This document shows positions 1 through 10,000 of a stretch of 64,000 nucleotides of DNA, piece after piece (the stretch's first letter is position 1; the number at the start of each line of letters is the position of its first letter). The position numbers and the translations under genes were made by a program. The DNA lies in contig JACGUK010000004.1 of assembly GCA_024256265.1 (NCBI GenBank), positions 1-64,000 of the forward strand, written 5' to 3'. The notes below the pieces were generated by a model. The model was not told the DNA's origin. It saw only the letters and a list, made by a program, of their open reading frames with translations, and made no database searches. This DNA is from an archaeon (GTDB lineage: Archaea > Thermoproteota > Nitrososphaeria > Nitrososphaerales > JACAEJ01).

Positions 1-2
1 CA

Positions 3-173
3 ATCACCACTGAACAGATTATACAGGTTGGTGGGTGGGAACCCTCTCTTGGCGCCATAATGATAGACAAGGATAACAACGAAAGGACTCTCCAGCCGGG
101 CGAAATCGTTGAGCTTAAACCTGGTATGGGGTTCAGCAAAAAGGTTCGTTTCAAACGTGGTCTTTGTGATTAG
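3..173 (+). CDS. C-terminal end of a ubiquitin-like (multiubiquitin-type) protein, partial
   Basis: A frame open from the window edge encodes 56 residues and stops at 171-173. The tail (LQPGEIVELKPGMGFSKK, then VRFKRGLCD) resembles the end of prokaryotic multiubiquitin-domain proteins as I remember them; this is recall, not a search. The partial product would be the modifier of the E2/JAB/E1 genes that follow. Its stop overlaps the probable GTG start of the E2-like gene by eight bases (GTGATTAG), which suggests translational coupling. It ends in Cys-Asp, not a free di-glycine, so processing or an internal repeat unit would be needed for classical conjugation. The N-terminus lies outside the window. 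Confidence 0.6.
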   Translation: MTTEQIIQVGGWEPSLGAIMIDKDNNERTLQPGEIVELKPGMGFSKKVRFKRGLCD

Positions 174-570
174 TCCACGAATCCAGCAAGAGCTAGACCT
201 TCTTCGCAAGTTCTACCCTGATCTAGAATTCATTGAACAGGGCTTATGGGTTCGAATACTCAACTTTCCTCTACCTCAAGACAAACCGTGGAATAGGAAA
301 ACCACGGATGTTGCCTTTCAGATCCCCATAGCGTATCCAGGAACTCCTCCTTACGGGATATACGTGCCCTCTGGGTTAACCTACGATGGAGCACCGCCAC
401 AAAACTACCAAGATCGCGCTAACCAACAACCTCCATTTTCTGGTCAATGGGGAATATTTTCATGGTCTCCCGCCGATGGACAGTGGAAAACCTCTTCTGA
501 CATGCTGACTGGTTCGAACCTCTTGAATTTTGTTCGTAGCTTTGCGGATCGCTTTAGGGAAGGGGCTTAA
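166..570 (+). CDS. E2-like (UBC-fold) protein of a prokaryotic ubiquitin-like operon
   Basis: About 135 residues. The central segment (VAFQIPIAYPGTPPYGIYVP, then FSWSPADGQWKTSSDML) resembles Prok-E2 proteins found beside multiubiquitin, JAB and ThiF genes. I prefer GTG at 166 because it overlaps the upstream stop; the same frame is open back to a TTG at 109, which would run through the upstream gene. No cysteine occurs anywhere in the open frame, so a standard E2 thioester cannot form. It abuts the JAB gene with no spacer (TAA then ATG). Its role could be scaffolding or non-thioester transfer. The family call is recall-based; the absence of cysteine is seen directly. Confidence 0.7.
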   Translation: MISPRIQQELDLLRKFYPDLEFIEQGLWVRILNFPLPQDKPWNRKTTDVAFQIPIAYPGTPPYGIYVPSGLTYDGAPPQNYQDRANQQPPFSGQWGIFSWSPADGQWKTSSDMLTGSNLLNFVRSFADRFREGA

Positions 571-1095
571 ATGTTACGTAGCAAGCTCATCATTCCGACA
601 AAAGTCTACAAATGCGTGATACAACATTTACTACCCAGGGACTCAGAGCATGAAGAGGTTGCTTTCGTTTTTGCCGACGTCTTGCGCGGTACAGACGAAC
701 TGAAAGTGGAACACAAGGAGTGGTATGCGGTTCCTCCTGACGGTTTCTTAGTCCGATCTCTTGGGTACATAGAGCTTACAGACGAAACACGTGCTAGCGT
801 TATCAAACGGGCCCACGATTTGAATGCTACTCTTGTAGAGTTGCACTCCCATCCATATCAATCTAAGGCACGCTTTTCTCCGAGCGACCTCGAAGGACTA
901 AAAGAATTCGTACCTCACGTAATATGGCGCCTCAAAGATAGGCCTTACGTTGCGGTTGTCGTCACACCAACCGGATTTGATGCTTTGATTTGGTTAAGTA
1001 GCTCTAACAGGCCAGTGGGGCTATCCGAGCTACAGGTTGGTAGACGTACCCTTCGGCCAACCGGCCTTACCCTTCTGCAGGAGCTGAATTTATGA
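571..1095 (+). CDS. JAB/JAMM-family metallopeptidase (deubiquitinase-like)
   Basis: A 174-residue single-domain protein with a clear JAMM motif: a Glu at about 28-29, HSHP with His92 and His94, and SPSD with Asp106, the zinc ligands of Rpn11/JAMM isopeptidases. The expected role is trimming or removing the ubiquitin-like modifier encoded just upstream. The ATG follows directly on the E2-like stop, and the TGA overlaps the ATG of the E1-like gene (ATGA), so the three genes form one operon. Arginine codons are often CGN here, unlike the AGA/AGG-rich housekeeping genes downstream, which hints at transfer. Confidence 0.85.
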   Translation: MLRSKLIIPTKVYKCVIQHLLPRDSEHEEVAFVFADVLRGTDELKVEHKEWYAVPPDGFLVRSLGYIELTDETRASVIKRAHDLNATLVELHSHPYQSKARFSPSDLEGLKEFVPHVIWRLKDRPYVAVVVTPTGFDALIWLSSSNRPVGLSELQVGRRTLRPTGLTLLQELNL

Positions 1096-1961
1096 ACCAA
1101 GATAGATTTGAACGGCAGACACGTTTCTTTGGCATTGAAGGTCAACGTCGTTTGAGAGCGATGAGTGTAACCGTTGTGGGCTTCGGAGGGCTTGGATCGC
1201 ATCTGGTTCAGCAACTCGCGTTCTTGGGTGTTGGTAGGATAACTTCAATCGACCCAGACGTTGTCGAAACTACGAACTTGAATCGCCTAATTGGAACTCG
1301 TCGTGACGATTCTATGTTGAAAACTCCAAAAGTCGATGTTGCGCTCAGACTGGTTCGCACGATTGATCCTGAAATCCAAGTAACCGGGATCCAGAAGAAC
1401 CTGATCTCTGATGATGCATTTGATGCTATGAAGAACTCAGATTTTGTTTTTGGATGCGTTGATAATGACGGACCCAGATTGGTTCTAACAGAGCTATGTG
1501 CGGCATATAAGAGACCCTATCTCGATCTAGCTTCAGAAATCATACCTGGTTCACGATTATATTATGGAGGACGAGTTTGCTTCTCAGATGCAGGCGAAGG
1601 TTGTCTTGTATGCCTTGATTTGATATCTATGGAAGAAGTGCAACAGTATTTTCTCAGCAAAGAGGCAAAACGTGACAGGGCGACGCTTTACGGAGTGCCA
1701 GAGGACGAGCTTCAAGATTCTGGGCCATCGGTTGTCACAATTAATGGTGTTGTAGCTTCTTTAGCTACCACAGAATTCATGGTTCACGTAACTGGGCTAC
1801 GCAAAGCTACGCGACTTATCATCTACCGAGCTACTGAGAGTAAAGTTACGGTTGGAATTGATCGGCCAAGGGCTGACTGTTATTACTGCAAGTCTCTGTA
1901 TGGTTCGGGGTCGGTAGCGAATGTAGAGCGCTATCTGAGTGAGAGCAAAGGCACCATGTAA
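1092..1961 (+). CDS. E1-like ThiF/HesA-family adenylyltransferase
   Basis: The 289-residue Rossmann protein has the nucleotide-binding GFGGLG at 30-35, the acidic loop SIDPDVVETTNLNR and a zinc-knuckle pair, CLVC at 171-174 and CYYC at 263-266. It should adenylate the C-terminus of the upstream ubiquitin-like protein. The other cysteines are Cys122, Cys136 and Cys163; none lies in an obvious catalytic cysteine loop. The start overlaps the JAB stop. A second, housekeeping-type E1 (MoeB/UbaA-like) lies at 46.2-47.3 kb, so this copy is probably dedicated to the accessory operon. Confidence 0.85.
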   Translation: MNQDRFERQTRFFGIEGQRRLRAMSVTVVGFGGLGSHLVQQLAFLGVGRITSIDPDVVETTNLNRLIGTRRDDSMLKTPKVDVALRLVRTIDPEIQVTGIQKNLISDDAFDAMKNSDFVFGCVDNDGPRLVLTELCAAYKRPYLDLASEIIPGSRLYYGGRVCFSDAGEGCLVCLDLISMEEVQQYFLSKEAKRDRATLYGVPEDELQDSGPSVVTINGVVASLATTEFMVHVTGLRKATRLIIYRATESKVTVGIDRPRADCYYCKSLYGSGSVANVERYLSESKGTM

Positions 1962-1982
1962 CCTCTGGTGGGGCGACATGGA

Positions 1983-2216
1983 TTATAACTGCGATGTATT
2001 AAAGACGTCAGGTGAACGAGATACGTGACCTTCGTAGATAAATTGGCTGATCTGATCGACACATTTACTGTAGGCCCTTTTCATATCATTCGATCTTGCA
2101 CGCTTCAGTTTCCCCTGATAGAACTGCAGAAGAGCTTTCAATTCCTTTTTCGAAAGATTCCGCATGTCGACAATTTCTCCACTAGCAGTGATCTTGAAAT
2201 TTTGAAGACGATTCAT
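1983..2216 (-). CDS. Small basic hypothetical protein
   Basis: A 77-residue frame convergent with the E1-like gene. It is rich in Lys and Arg with a helical middle (LSKKELKALLQFYQGKLKRA) and ends close to the E1 stop. I do not recognise a family. The opposite strand also has an open frame here, but its composition (runs of Phe, Ser and Thr) looks like a shadow. The gene may be the last piece of the accessory island or a remnant. Confidence is limited by its short length and the lack of a strong ribosome-binding site. Confidence 0.4.
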   Translation of the reverse strand: MNRLQNFKITASGEIVDMRNLSKKELKALLQFYQGKLKRARSNDMKRAYSKCVDQISQFIYEGHVSRSPDVFNTSQL

Positions 2217-2374
2217 GTCTCTACGAATTTCAATTTTTCAATAAAATCTGGGACAAATCTCCCTTAAATACGTTAGTGTGAGAATATAGACAAGGGATCA
2301 AAAATCGTAACTTCATGTGAAGAACATAAAAAATAAGTATAGCGAGCCATAGTCAATGCGAAGAGGTTACTTTG

Positions 2375-2620
2375 GTGGAACGCGAAGCCCATTGTCCTGA
2401 GTGTGGAGACATACTTTCTGTATCGGTGGAAAAAGACAGGAAAACGAGGGAGATAAAGATCAGATTTTTCTGCGAGGGAGCAGGTGACGACGTATTTGAG
2501 TTTGAGATACTTACTGGTTTGAAAGATAAAGATCTTGATAATCTTAAAACCCCGCGAGAGAGAATAATGAAGGAAATGTATATTCGACTGCTAAGACGCG
2601 AACCTGAACCTCAACCATAG
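2375..2620 (+). CDS. Small protein with one CPECG zinc-knuckle half
   Basis: Roughly 81 residues, starting at GTG 2375 (or TTG 2372) behind GAGGT at 2363-2367. The N-terminus has CPECG, and a single Cys follows about 25 residues later (FFCEGAG), so a complete four-cysteine ribbon is not visible. The C-terminal half is charged and probably helical (TPRERIMKEMYIRLLRRE). I cannot assign a function. It lies between the ubiquitin-like operon and the housekeeping region. Confidence 0.5.
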   Translation: MEREAHCPECGDILSVSVEKDRKTREIKIRFFCEGAGDDVFEFEILTGLKDKDLDNLKTPRERIMKEMYIRLLRREPEPQP

Positions 2621-2917
2621 AACAGACCCAAACCCCGGCGAGCGCTCATATTTGCTACTGCTTTTTACTCCAGCAATTGATATCTGTGGTATTCGCACCT
2701 AATTAGGTGCGAAGACCGGCGGGCCCGTCATATCTAAATCTTAACTTGCCTTCTTTACTGCATAAGCAGAAATATCTTTTAATCCCTACCAATCTTATGT
2801 GAGTTTTTATAAGCGAAATTCACCGAAACTTATACTGTTATAACCCATAAATATTAGAATAAGTTGGCATTGAGAGAATACATCTTAAATAATGAATTTT
2901 AAAGAGTGTGATTGAAG
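2621..2917. other. Intergenic region with a palindrome and an AT-rich promoter-like segment
   Basis: No gene is visible. It starts GC-rich (2625-2655 and 2714-2730) and becomes AT-rich after 2735. It holds a perfect 22-bp palindrome at 2692-2713, then CCGGCGGGCCCG at 2715-2726, which resembles the 3' end of a tRNA (T-stem plus acceptor strand), though no matching 5' half is present. AT-rich TATA-like stretches near 2808-2815 and 2857-2865 could serve the next gene. Confidence 0.4.
2692..2713. repeat. Perfect 22-bp palindrome
   Basis: The half-site TTCGCACCTAA is followed directly by its reverse complement with no spacer. It stands at the junction between the GC-richer accessory DNA and the AT-rich housekeeping DNA. 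It could be a recombinase or regulator site, or the stem of a small hairpin. It is not followed by a T tract, so a simple terminator is unlikely. Confidence 0.6.
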
Positions 2918-3292
2918 ATGGTGAAGGTAACAATTAAGCCCTATGATGAATTGATAATACATGAGGTGATGGAATATAAAGCTGAAGATTTAATCAAACT
3001 TCATGGTTTAGGGCAACAGGCAGGAGCACTAGCACCACCTCTTAATTGGGCTGATGGAGTACTTTTCAGTTTTCATGGCATGCCACATATAGCTCCCATT
3101 GTAAGAGAGATGTTAGAAGGAAGGTTACATTGGATAAACGTTACTTTCGCCATCTTTCCAGTTTATCAAAATTTGATCATAATAAAGGAGACTAATGTAA
3201 AAGTTCCAATCATAGATGTGAGCGATAATAAAATATTCAAAGAAGTAGCCAAAACGCTTAAACAGTTAGCAAAAGAGTCACATAATAGTTAA
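2918..3292 (+). CDS. Conserved-looking hypothetical protein
   Basis: A 124-residue frame from ATG 2918; a TTG two codons earlier is less likely. The product is soluble, with alternating strands and helices and a His/Gly-rich centre (FSFHGMPHIAPIVREML). No Cys pair, signal peptide or membrane segment is seen, and I do not recognise a family. It is read in the same direction as the RNA polymerase operon but separated from it by about 120 bp. Confidence 0.65.
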   Translation: MVKVTIKPYDELIIHEVMEYKAEDLIKLHGLGQQAGALAPPLNWADGVLFSFHGMPHIAPIVREMLEGRLHWINVTFAIFPVYQNLIIIKETNVKVPIIDVSDNKIFKEVAKTLKQLAKESHNS

Positions 3293-3418
3293 TGTAGCAA
3301 AAAGTTATTTCTATGTTGATGAAAAAGTTTAAATAAAAGAAAAAACGCTGTGTTATATTAGTGCTTTTTGTGCCATTGTTTGGTATAGATAACATGCTCT
3401 TTAAATTAGGTGATTTTA

Positions 3419-3679
3419 ATGGAAAAAAGTTCTGAAGAGGAATTACGTGTGAAAATTACTGAGCACATATTTGTGCCTAAGCATGAGGTATTAACTCCTG
3501 AAGAAGTGAAAGAAGTCCTAAAAAGGTACAATGCTAAGCCAGAGCAATTTCCCTATATTTTGAGTACAGACCCAGTCGTTAAGGAGATAGGAGCAAAACC
3601 AGGGGATTTGATAAAGATTATAAGGAAGAGTGAAACGGCAGGAGAGGCAGTATATTTTCGTTATGTTGTGGAGGGATGA
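3419..3679 (+). CDS. rpoH: DNA-directed RNA polymerase subunit H (RPB5 homologue)
   Basis: The 86-residue product has the RpoH/RPB5 C-terminal signature (VPKHEVLTPEEVKEVL, then LSTDPVVKEIGAKPGDLIKI). It is part of the RNA polymerase jaw. ATG 3419 is chosen because GGTGAT at 3409-3414 sits just upstream; a GTG at 3410 lies inside that motif. It is the first gene of the operon rpoH-rpoB-rpoA-rpl30e-nusA, and its stop touches the rpoB start region. Confidence 0.95.
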   Translation: MEKSSEEELRVKITEHIFVPKHEVLTPEEVKEVLKRYNAKPEQFPYILSTDPVVKEIGAKPGDLIKIIRKSETAGEAVYFRYVVEG

Positions 3680-3681
3680 TT

Positions 3682-6600
3682 ATGAAAGCTAATGAATACA
3701 ATTCTTGGTTTGTCATTCAGAACATACTAGAAAGAGAAGGCATTGCTCGTCAGCACTTAAACTCTTATAACGAATTCATTTCGAAAGGCATAGAGAGCAT
3801 AATCAATGAAGGTAGCGAGGTAGAGATTGAAGCAACAGGAGGTCCTTATAAGGTAAGGTTCGGTAGAGTCTCTATAAGACAACCTAGGGTTGTGGAGATA
3901 GATGGTTCCATTAGTAATATCCTGCCCATGGAGGCTAGGTTACGTAACCTTACCTATGCTTCGCCTATATACTTAGAGATGAGCATAATAGAAGGCGATT
4001 CTATCAGAGAATCTCAAAGTCATTATATTGGGGATCTTCCAGTCATGGTCAAGTCTGATCTATGCCCCCTTCACAAAATGAATAGGGAGGAATTAATCCA
4101 GGCTGGCGAAGACCCAGAAGATCCAGGAGGTTACTTTATCATCAACGGTTCTGAGAGAGTTATAGTGGGACTTGAGGATCTATCCCCCAATAAAATATTA
4201 GTAGACTATGAGAAGAGTGGGGGAGTTTCTTTATACAAGGCTAAGGTTTATTCATCCATAGTCGGTTATAGAGCAAAGCTCGAGTTAACATTAAAGCATG
4301 ATGGTGCCCTTTACATAAAGGTTCCAACATCTCCTGTCGACCTTCCTTTTATAATAATAATGAGGGCATTAGGGATTCAGTCTGATAAAGAGATAGCTGA
4401 AACTGTGTCACTTAAAAAAGAAGTTCAGGATCTTCTAGAGGTATCTTTCGATAAGGCAAGTGACGTGATGAAGCCCCAGGAGGCTTTGACATACATAGGC
4501 AATAGAATTGCACATGGAATGCTCGAAGAATTCAGGATAAGAAGAGCTGAATCATTGCTAGATTGGGGGCTTCTGCCACATTTGGGTAGATCGCCTGAAG
4601 AGAGAATGAACAAAGCTGTATTTCTTGGAGAGGCTGCATGTAAGCTTCTTGAGCTAAAGCTTGGTTTGCTAGAAACAGATGATAAGGATCACTATGGCAA
4701 TAAAGTCATAAAGTTTGCTGGGCAGATGATAGCTGATTTATTCAGAACAGCTTTTCGAAACATGATAAGAGATATGAAGTATCAGCTTGAGAGGATGGGT
4801 CAGAGAAGAGGTATAGGTGCAGTTGGGGCTGCTATAAGGCCTGGTATAATCACGGATAAATTGAGTAATGCCATAGCAACAGGCAATTGGGGTAGAGGTA
4901 AAGTAGGAGTCACACAACTTCTTGATAGGACAAACTACATCTCAACCTTAAGCCATTTAAGACGCATCCAATCTCCATTGAGTAGGAGCCAGCCCAACTA
5001 CGAGGCTAGAGACCTTCATGGTACACACTTTGGGAGAATTTGTCCTAACGAGACTCCAGAGGGGTCTAACTGTGGTCTTGTCAAGAACATTGCCCTCTCA
5101 GCTGTGATCTCTGTCAGTGTACCAGAGGCTGAAATAGTAGACAAATTGTTAGAGTTAGGGGCTAAGCTTGTCTCAGAAGCTAATGAGGAAATTAAGAGAA
5201 ATGGTTGCAAAGTCTTCATAGAAGGTCGTTTTGTAGGCTATGTAGAGAATGGTGAATACTTTGTGACAGCCTTCAGGAAGTTACGCAAACAAGGGCTGAT
5301 AAACTCTAACGTGAGTATCTACCTCTACAAACCGAAAGATGCAAGGGGAACTAATAGAGTTTACATATCTACGAGTTCTGGGCGAGTTATGAGACCTCTT
5401 ATCATAGTAAAAGACGGGAAGCCACTCTTGACCAATGAGATGATAACACAAATCTCAAAAGGGGAGCTGAGTTGGCGTGATTTGTTAAAGGGAGGAATTA
5501 TAGAGTTAATAGATGCGAATGAAGAGGAGAATTGCTTTGTAGCTATGGATTTAAACTCTCTAACAAAGAGGCATACTCATCTTGAGCCTTCGACATCTGC
5601 CATTTTTGGAGTCACGGCTTCTGTAATCCCATACCCTGAGCATAATCAGTCACCACGCAATACGTATGAAGCTGCTATGGCCAAACAATCTTTAGGATTT
5701 CCAATACCCACTTTCTCTTTTTCAACTTATGTGAGAGGGCATATGCTAGTTTATCCTCAAAGACCCTTAGTCAAGACATGCTCATCATCCTTGTTAAAAT
5801 TAGATGGGAGGCCCACAGGGCAGAACTGCATAGTAGCCGTACTATCCTTTGAAGGTTATAATATAGAAGATGCAATAGTTATGAACAAGTCTTCTGTAGA
5901 TAGGGGGCTTGCCCGCTCATTCTTCTACAGGCTTTACGAGGCAGAAGCCAAGCAGTATTTAGGTGGCATGAAGGATGAATTTAAAGTACCTTCACCAGAA
6001 GATAATGTAAGAGGATATCGTGGTGAAAAATACTACCGTCTTTTGGAGCCTGATGGCGTGGTTATGCATGAAGCTAATGTATATGGTGGAGATGTAATCA
6101 TAGGTAGGACAAGCCCGCCTAGGTTCATGGAAGAGTACAGAGAATTTGAGATCAAGGGCCCATACAGGAGGGATACATCAGTGGCAATAAGGCCATCAGA
6201 GTCTGGAGTTGTAGACGACGTATTCCTTACTGAGAGTGAGGATGGTGGCAAGATGTTCAAGGTAAGAGTTAGAGACATGAGAATTCCTGAAATAGGAGAT
6301 AAATTTGCCTCTAGGCATGGGCAGAAGGGTGTAGTAGGTCTTTTAGTGAATCAAGAGGATATGCCCTATACAGAGGATGGCATCGTTCCAGATATCATAA
6401 TAAATCCCCATGCCTTCCCATCAAGAATGACCGTTGGTCAGTTCGTAGAATCTATAGCAGGAAAGGCGGCATCAATAAGAGGCACCCATACGGATGCTAC
6501 AGCATTTTCTGGTGAGAAGGTAGAAGAGCTAGGGGAGATTCTGGCTAAAGCAGGCTTTCATCCTTTAGGAAGAGAGGTAATGTATGATGGAAAGACTGGT

Positions 6601-7032
6601 AAAAAGTATAAGACGGATGCATTCATAGGAGTGGTGTATTATCAAAAGCTTCACCATATGGTGGCTGATAAGATTCATGCTAGGGCAAGAGGGCAAGTTC
6701 AGATGCTTACAAAACAACCTACTGAAGGAAGGGCAAGGGGCGGCGGGTTAAGGTTTGGCGAGATGGAAAGAGATTGCTTGATTGCCTATGGGGCATCTAT
6801 GGTGCTAAAAGATAGATTGCTAGACGAGGCTGACAGAACTGAGGTTCATGTTTGTGAGAAATGTGGCTTGATAGCACACTATGATGCAAGGCAGAGAAAG
6901 TACGTGTGTAAGATTTGTGGCGATTCAGCAGAGATATCGACAGTCGTTGCAGCTTATGCATTTAAGTTATTATTACAAGAGATAATGAGCCTGAACATAG
7001 CTCCTAGGTTGATAATAAAAGATAAAATGTAA
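3682..7032 (+). CDS. rpoB: DNA-directed RNA polymerase subunit B, unsplit
   Basis: About 1116 residues, a complete RPB2/beta homologue in one chain, not the B'/B'' split form. Typical segments are the GGYFIINGSERVIVGLEDLS lobe, the FGRICPNETPEGSNCGLVKN fork, GDKFASRHGQKGVV, and a C-terminal zinc site (CEKCG ... CKICG). ATG 3682 is favoured by GGAGG about seven bases upstream; an ATG at 3676 overlaps the rpoH stop but sits too close to that motif. It forms the active centre together with RpoA. Confidence 0.97.
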   Translation: MKANEYNSWFVIQNILEREGIARQHLNSYNEFISKGIESIINEGSEVEIEATGGPYKVRFGRVSIRQPRVVEIDGSISNILPMEARLRNLTYASPIYLEMSIIEGDSIRESQSHYIGDLPVMVKSDLCPLHKMNREELIQAGEDPEDPGGYFIINGSERVIVGLEDLSPNKILVDYEKSGGVSLYKAKVYSSIVGYRAKLELTLKHDGALYIKVPTSPVDLPFIIIMRALGIQSDKEIAETVSLKKEVQDLLEVSFDKASDVMKPQEALTYIGNRIAHGMLEEFRIRRAESLLDWGLLPHLGRSPEERMNKAVFLGEAACKLLELKLGLLETDDKDHYGNKVIKFAGQMIADLFRTAFRNMIRDMKYQLERMGQRRGIGAVGAAIRPGIITDKLSNAIATGNWGRGKVGVTQLLDRTNYISTLSHLRRIQSPLSRSQPNYEARDLHGTHFGRICPNETPEGSNCGLVKNIALSAVISVSVPEAEIVDKLLELGAKLVSEANEEIKRNGCKVFIEGRFVGYVENGEYFVTAFRKLRKQGLINSNVSIYLYKPKDARGTNRVYISTSSGRVMRPLIIVKDGKPLLTNEMITQISKGELSWRDLLKGGIIELIDANEEENCFVAMDLNSLTKRHTHLEPSTSAIFGVTASVIPYPEHNQSPRNTYEAAMAKQSLGFPIPTFSFSTYVRGHMLVYPQRPLVKTCSSSLLKLDGRPTGQNCIVAVLSFEGYNIEDAIVMNKSSVDRGLARSFFYRLYEAEAKQYLGGMKDEFKVPSPEDNVRGYRGEKYYRLLEPDGVVMHEANVYGGDVIIGRTSPPRFMEEYREFEIKGPYRRDTSVAIRPSESGVVDDVFLTESEDGGKMFKVRVRDMRIPEIGDKFASRHGQKGVVGLLVNQEDMPYTEDGIVPDIIINPHAFPSRMTVGQFVESIAGKAASIRGTHTDATAFSGEKVEELGEILAKAGFHPLGREVMYDGKTGKKYKTDAFIGVVYYQKLHHMVADKIHARARGQVQMLTKQPTEGRARGGGLRFGEMERDCLIAYGASMVLKDRLLDEADRTEVHVCEKCGLIAHYDARQRKYVCKICGDSAEISTVVAAYAFKLLLQEIMSLNIAPRLIIKDKM

Positions 7033-7044
7033 GGAGGTTAGATA

Positions 7045-10000
7045 ATGTCTCTAGAAGAATCTATCAAGACTATAGGTTCCATAAAATTTGCAGTCTTCTC
7101 CCCAAGTGAGATTAGAAGATATTCTGTTACTGAGATAACAGCCCCTGAAACCTACGATGAGGATGGGATGCCAGTTCAAGGCGGGCTCATGGATAGCAGG
7201 CTTGGAACTCTAGAGCCAGGGCAAAAATGCGCTACATGTGGGAATACTACAGCGAGATGCCCAGGGCACTTTGGTCATATAGAGTTGGCGGAACCTGTAT
7301 TACATATAGCCTTTATCGATGTCATTCATAAACTGCTTCTCTCGACTTGCAGAGCCTGTGGCAGGCTTCTAATCTCTGAGGCTGAACTTGAAAATTATAG
7401 GAAAAGATTTGCTAATAAAAGCATCTCTACACAAAGATTTGAAGAAGAGAACATAAAGGAGATAATAGCTAAGGCTAAGAAGATCAAAATCTGTCCTCAT
7501 TGTGGCAAGCAGCAATATGAGATAGAATTCACAAAACCAACTATTTTCCATGAAATTACAGAAGAGGGCGGAGCCATAAGATTGTTGCCTGTAGCCATAA
7601 GAGAGAGGCTTGAGAGGATTCCTAACAACGATCTTCAGCTTTTGGGCTATGATCCTAAATCTTCAAGACCTGAATGGTTCATCTTACAGGTCTTGCCAGT
7701 CCCTCCAGTCAGTGTTCGACCTTCTATTACACTTGAGTCAGGGATAAGGTCTGAAGATGATCTGACACATAAATTAGTTGACATACTAAGAGTGAACCAG
7801 AGGGTTAGAGAGAGCAAAGAATCAGGCACGCCCCCTTTGATCGTCCAAGACTTGGTGGACTTGCTACAATATCACGTAACTACTTATTTTGATAACGAAG
7901 TCTCTGGAATACCTCAGGCTCATCATAGATCGGGTCGCCCTTTGAAGACTATAAGTCAACGCCTTAAGGGAAAAGAGGGACGTTTTAGGGGTAGCCTATC
8001 AGGCAAGCGTGTTGACTTCTCCAGCAGGACTGTCATATCTCCAGATCCAAGCTTAGATATTTCTGAGGTTGGAGTGCCATTAGAAGTAGCAAAGAAACTA
8101 ACCATCGCAGAAAAAGTCTCTCCTTGGAATATTGAATTCTTAAAGAATCTGATCACCAATGGTCCATTCCAGTACCCAGGGGCAAATTATATAATCAGAC
8201 CTGATGGGGTGAAGATAAGGCTCGATTATGTTAGCGATAGAGCTACTTTAGCTAATACCCTTGCCCCAGGCTTCATTGTTGAGAGGCATTTGATGAATGG
8301 AGATATAGTGATATTCAATAGGCAACCATCATTGCATAGAATGTCCATAATGGCTCATTATGTGAGAGTATTACCTTATAGGACCTTTAGGCTACACCCT
8401 GCTGTATGTCCCCCCTATAATGCTGACTTTGATGGAGACGAAATGAACCTTCATGTGCCTCAAAGCGAGGAGGCGAGGTCGGAGGCCTTAACTTTGATGA
8501 GGGTTCAGCAACAGATACTATCCCCAAGGTATGGCGGACCTATTATAGGTGCCATAAGAGATTTCATCACTGCAGCTTACTTGCTAACAAAGCCAGAGAC
8601 CCTCTTAACAAAAGAAGAGTTTGCTGATCTAGCCCTTTCAGGCGGGTATAGCGGGCCTCTGCCTAAACCTGAGATCAAGAAACCAGTCGAGCTTTTTACA
8701 GGCAGGCAACTATTCTCCTTGTTTTTGCCAAAAGATTTCAACTATATTATGACTTCAAAATGGGCTAAAAGTCTGAAGAAGGGCGAAGGCGTTAGAGATA
8801 TAGTTATCAAGAATGGCATGTTGATTAGTGGGGTAATAGATAGGGCAGCTATTGGAGCTGAGGAATCCGATAGTGTTCTCCACAGGATAGCGAAGGACTA
8901 TGGCATGGAAGTAACACGTAGTTTTCTAAATTCAATCCTCTCTGTCCTTAAGTCTTACATTGCGAGATACGGTTTCTCTTATAGGTATGATGAGCTTATC
9001 CTTAGTGAAGAAGCCAGAGAGACTATAAGTGAAGAGATAGACAAATCTTATGAAAAAATTAAAGAACTTATCGGTCAATTTGAACAGGGAACTCTTTCAA
9101 CAGTTCGTGGTCTATCCCCAGAAGAAAACCTTGAATATCACATAGTAAACGAATTGGCAAGAGCCCGAGATCGTGCTGGGAGAATCGCTGATAAGGCCTT
9201 TCCTCTGGATAATAATGGTGTGATCATGGCAAGGATTGGTGCAAGAGGCTCAAGTCTAAACATAGGACAGATGACAGCTACTTTAGGACAACAATCTGTA
9301 AGAGGGAAGAGGATCGAAAAAGGCTACCAAAGCCGTGCTCTTTCTCACTTTCTGCCTCAAGATCGTACACCGGATGCGAAGGGCTTCGTTAAATCCAATT
9401 ATAGGGATGGGTTGAATCCAGCAGAGTTCTTCTTCCATGCCATGGGAGGACGTGAAGGTTTGGTGGATACAGCTGTAAGAACCCAGCAGAGTGGCTATAT
9501 GCAAAGGCGTCTTATAAATGCTCTTGAACATTTAAAAGTAGAATATGATCTAACTGTAAGAGATCCACATGGTAACATCATACAGTTCTTGTATAGTGAA
9601 GACGGCGTTGATCCAGCCAAGAGTGATCATGGAAAAGCTGTAAATGTAGAGCGCCTAGTCGAAATTGAAGCATTAGTCAATAGGAGTGAAGAACCAATAG
9701 GAGAAGAGCAAATAAAAAATATTTTAGAAAAATATGCAAAACAACTTAACCCTCGACTGATTCAAGACTTAAGGATTTCTCTACTTAAAATTCCCTTGAA
9801 TATTTCAGGTATCAAGAACGTCTGCAAAAAGGTTGTAGAGCTATTAAACAAGGCTGCCATTGAGCCAGGAGAGGCTTGTGGGATAGTAGCTGCCCAGTCT
9901 TTAGGCGAGCCAGGCACACAGATGACTTTAAGGACTTTCCATTTTGCAGGTGTGAGAGAAAGGGATGTAACTTTAGGCTTACCTAGGCTTATTGAACTTA

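Noticed and set aside
2025..2267. A plus-strand 80-codon frame opposite the small basic gene.
   Set aside because: Its composition is not protein-like, and it looks like a shadow of the minus-strand frame.
2692..2730. A complete tRNA gene around the palindrome and GGCGGGCCCG.
   Set aside because: No 5' acceptor strand CGGGCCC, D arm or anticodon arm could be found; only the 3' end looks tRNA-like.
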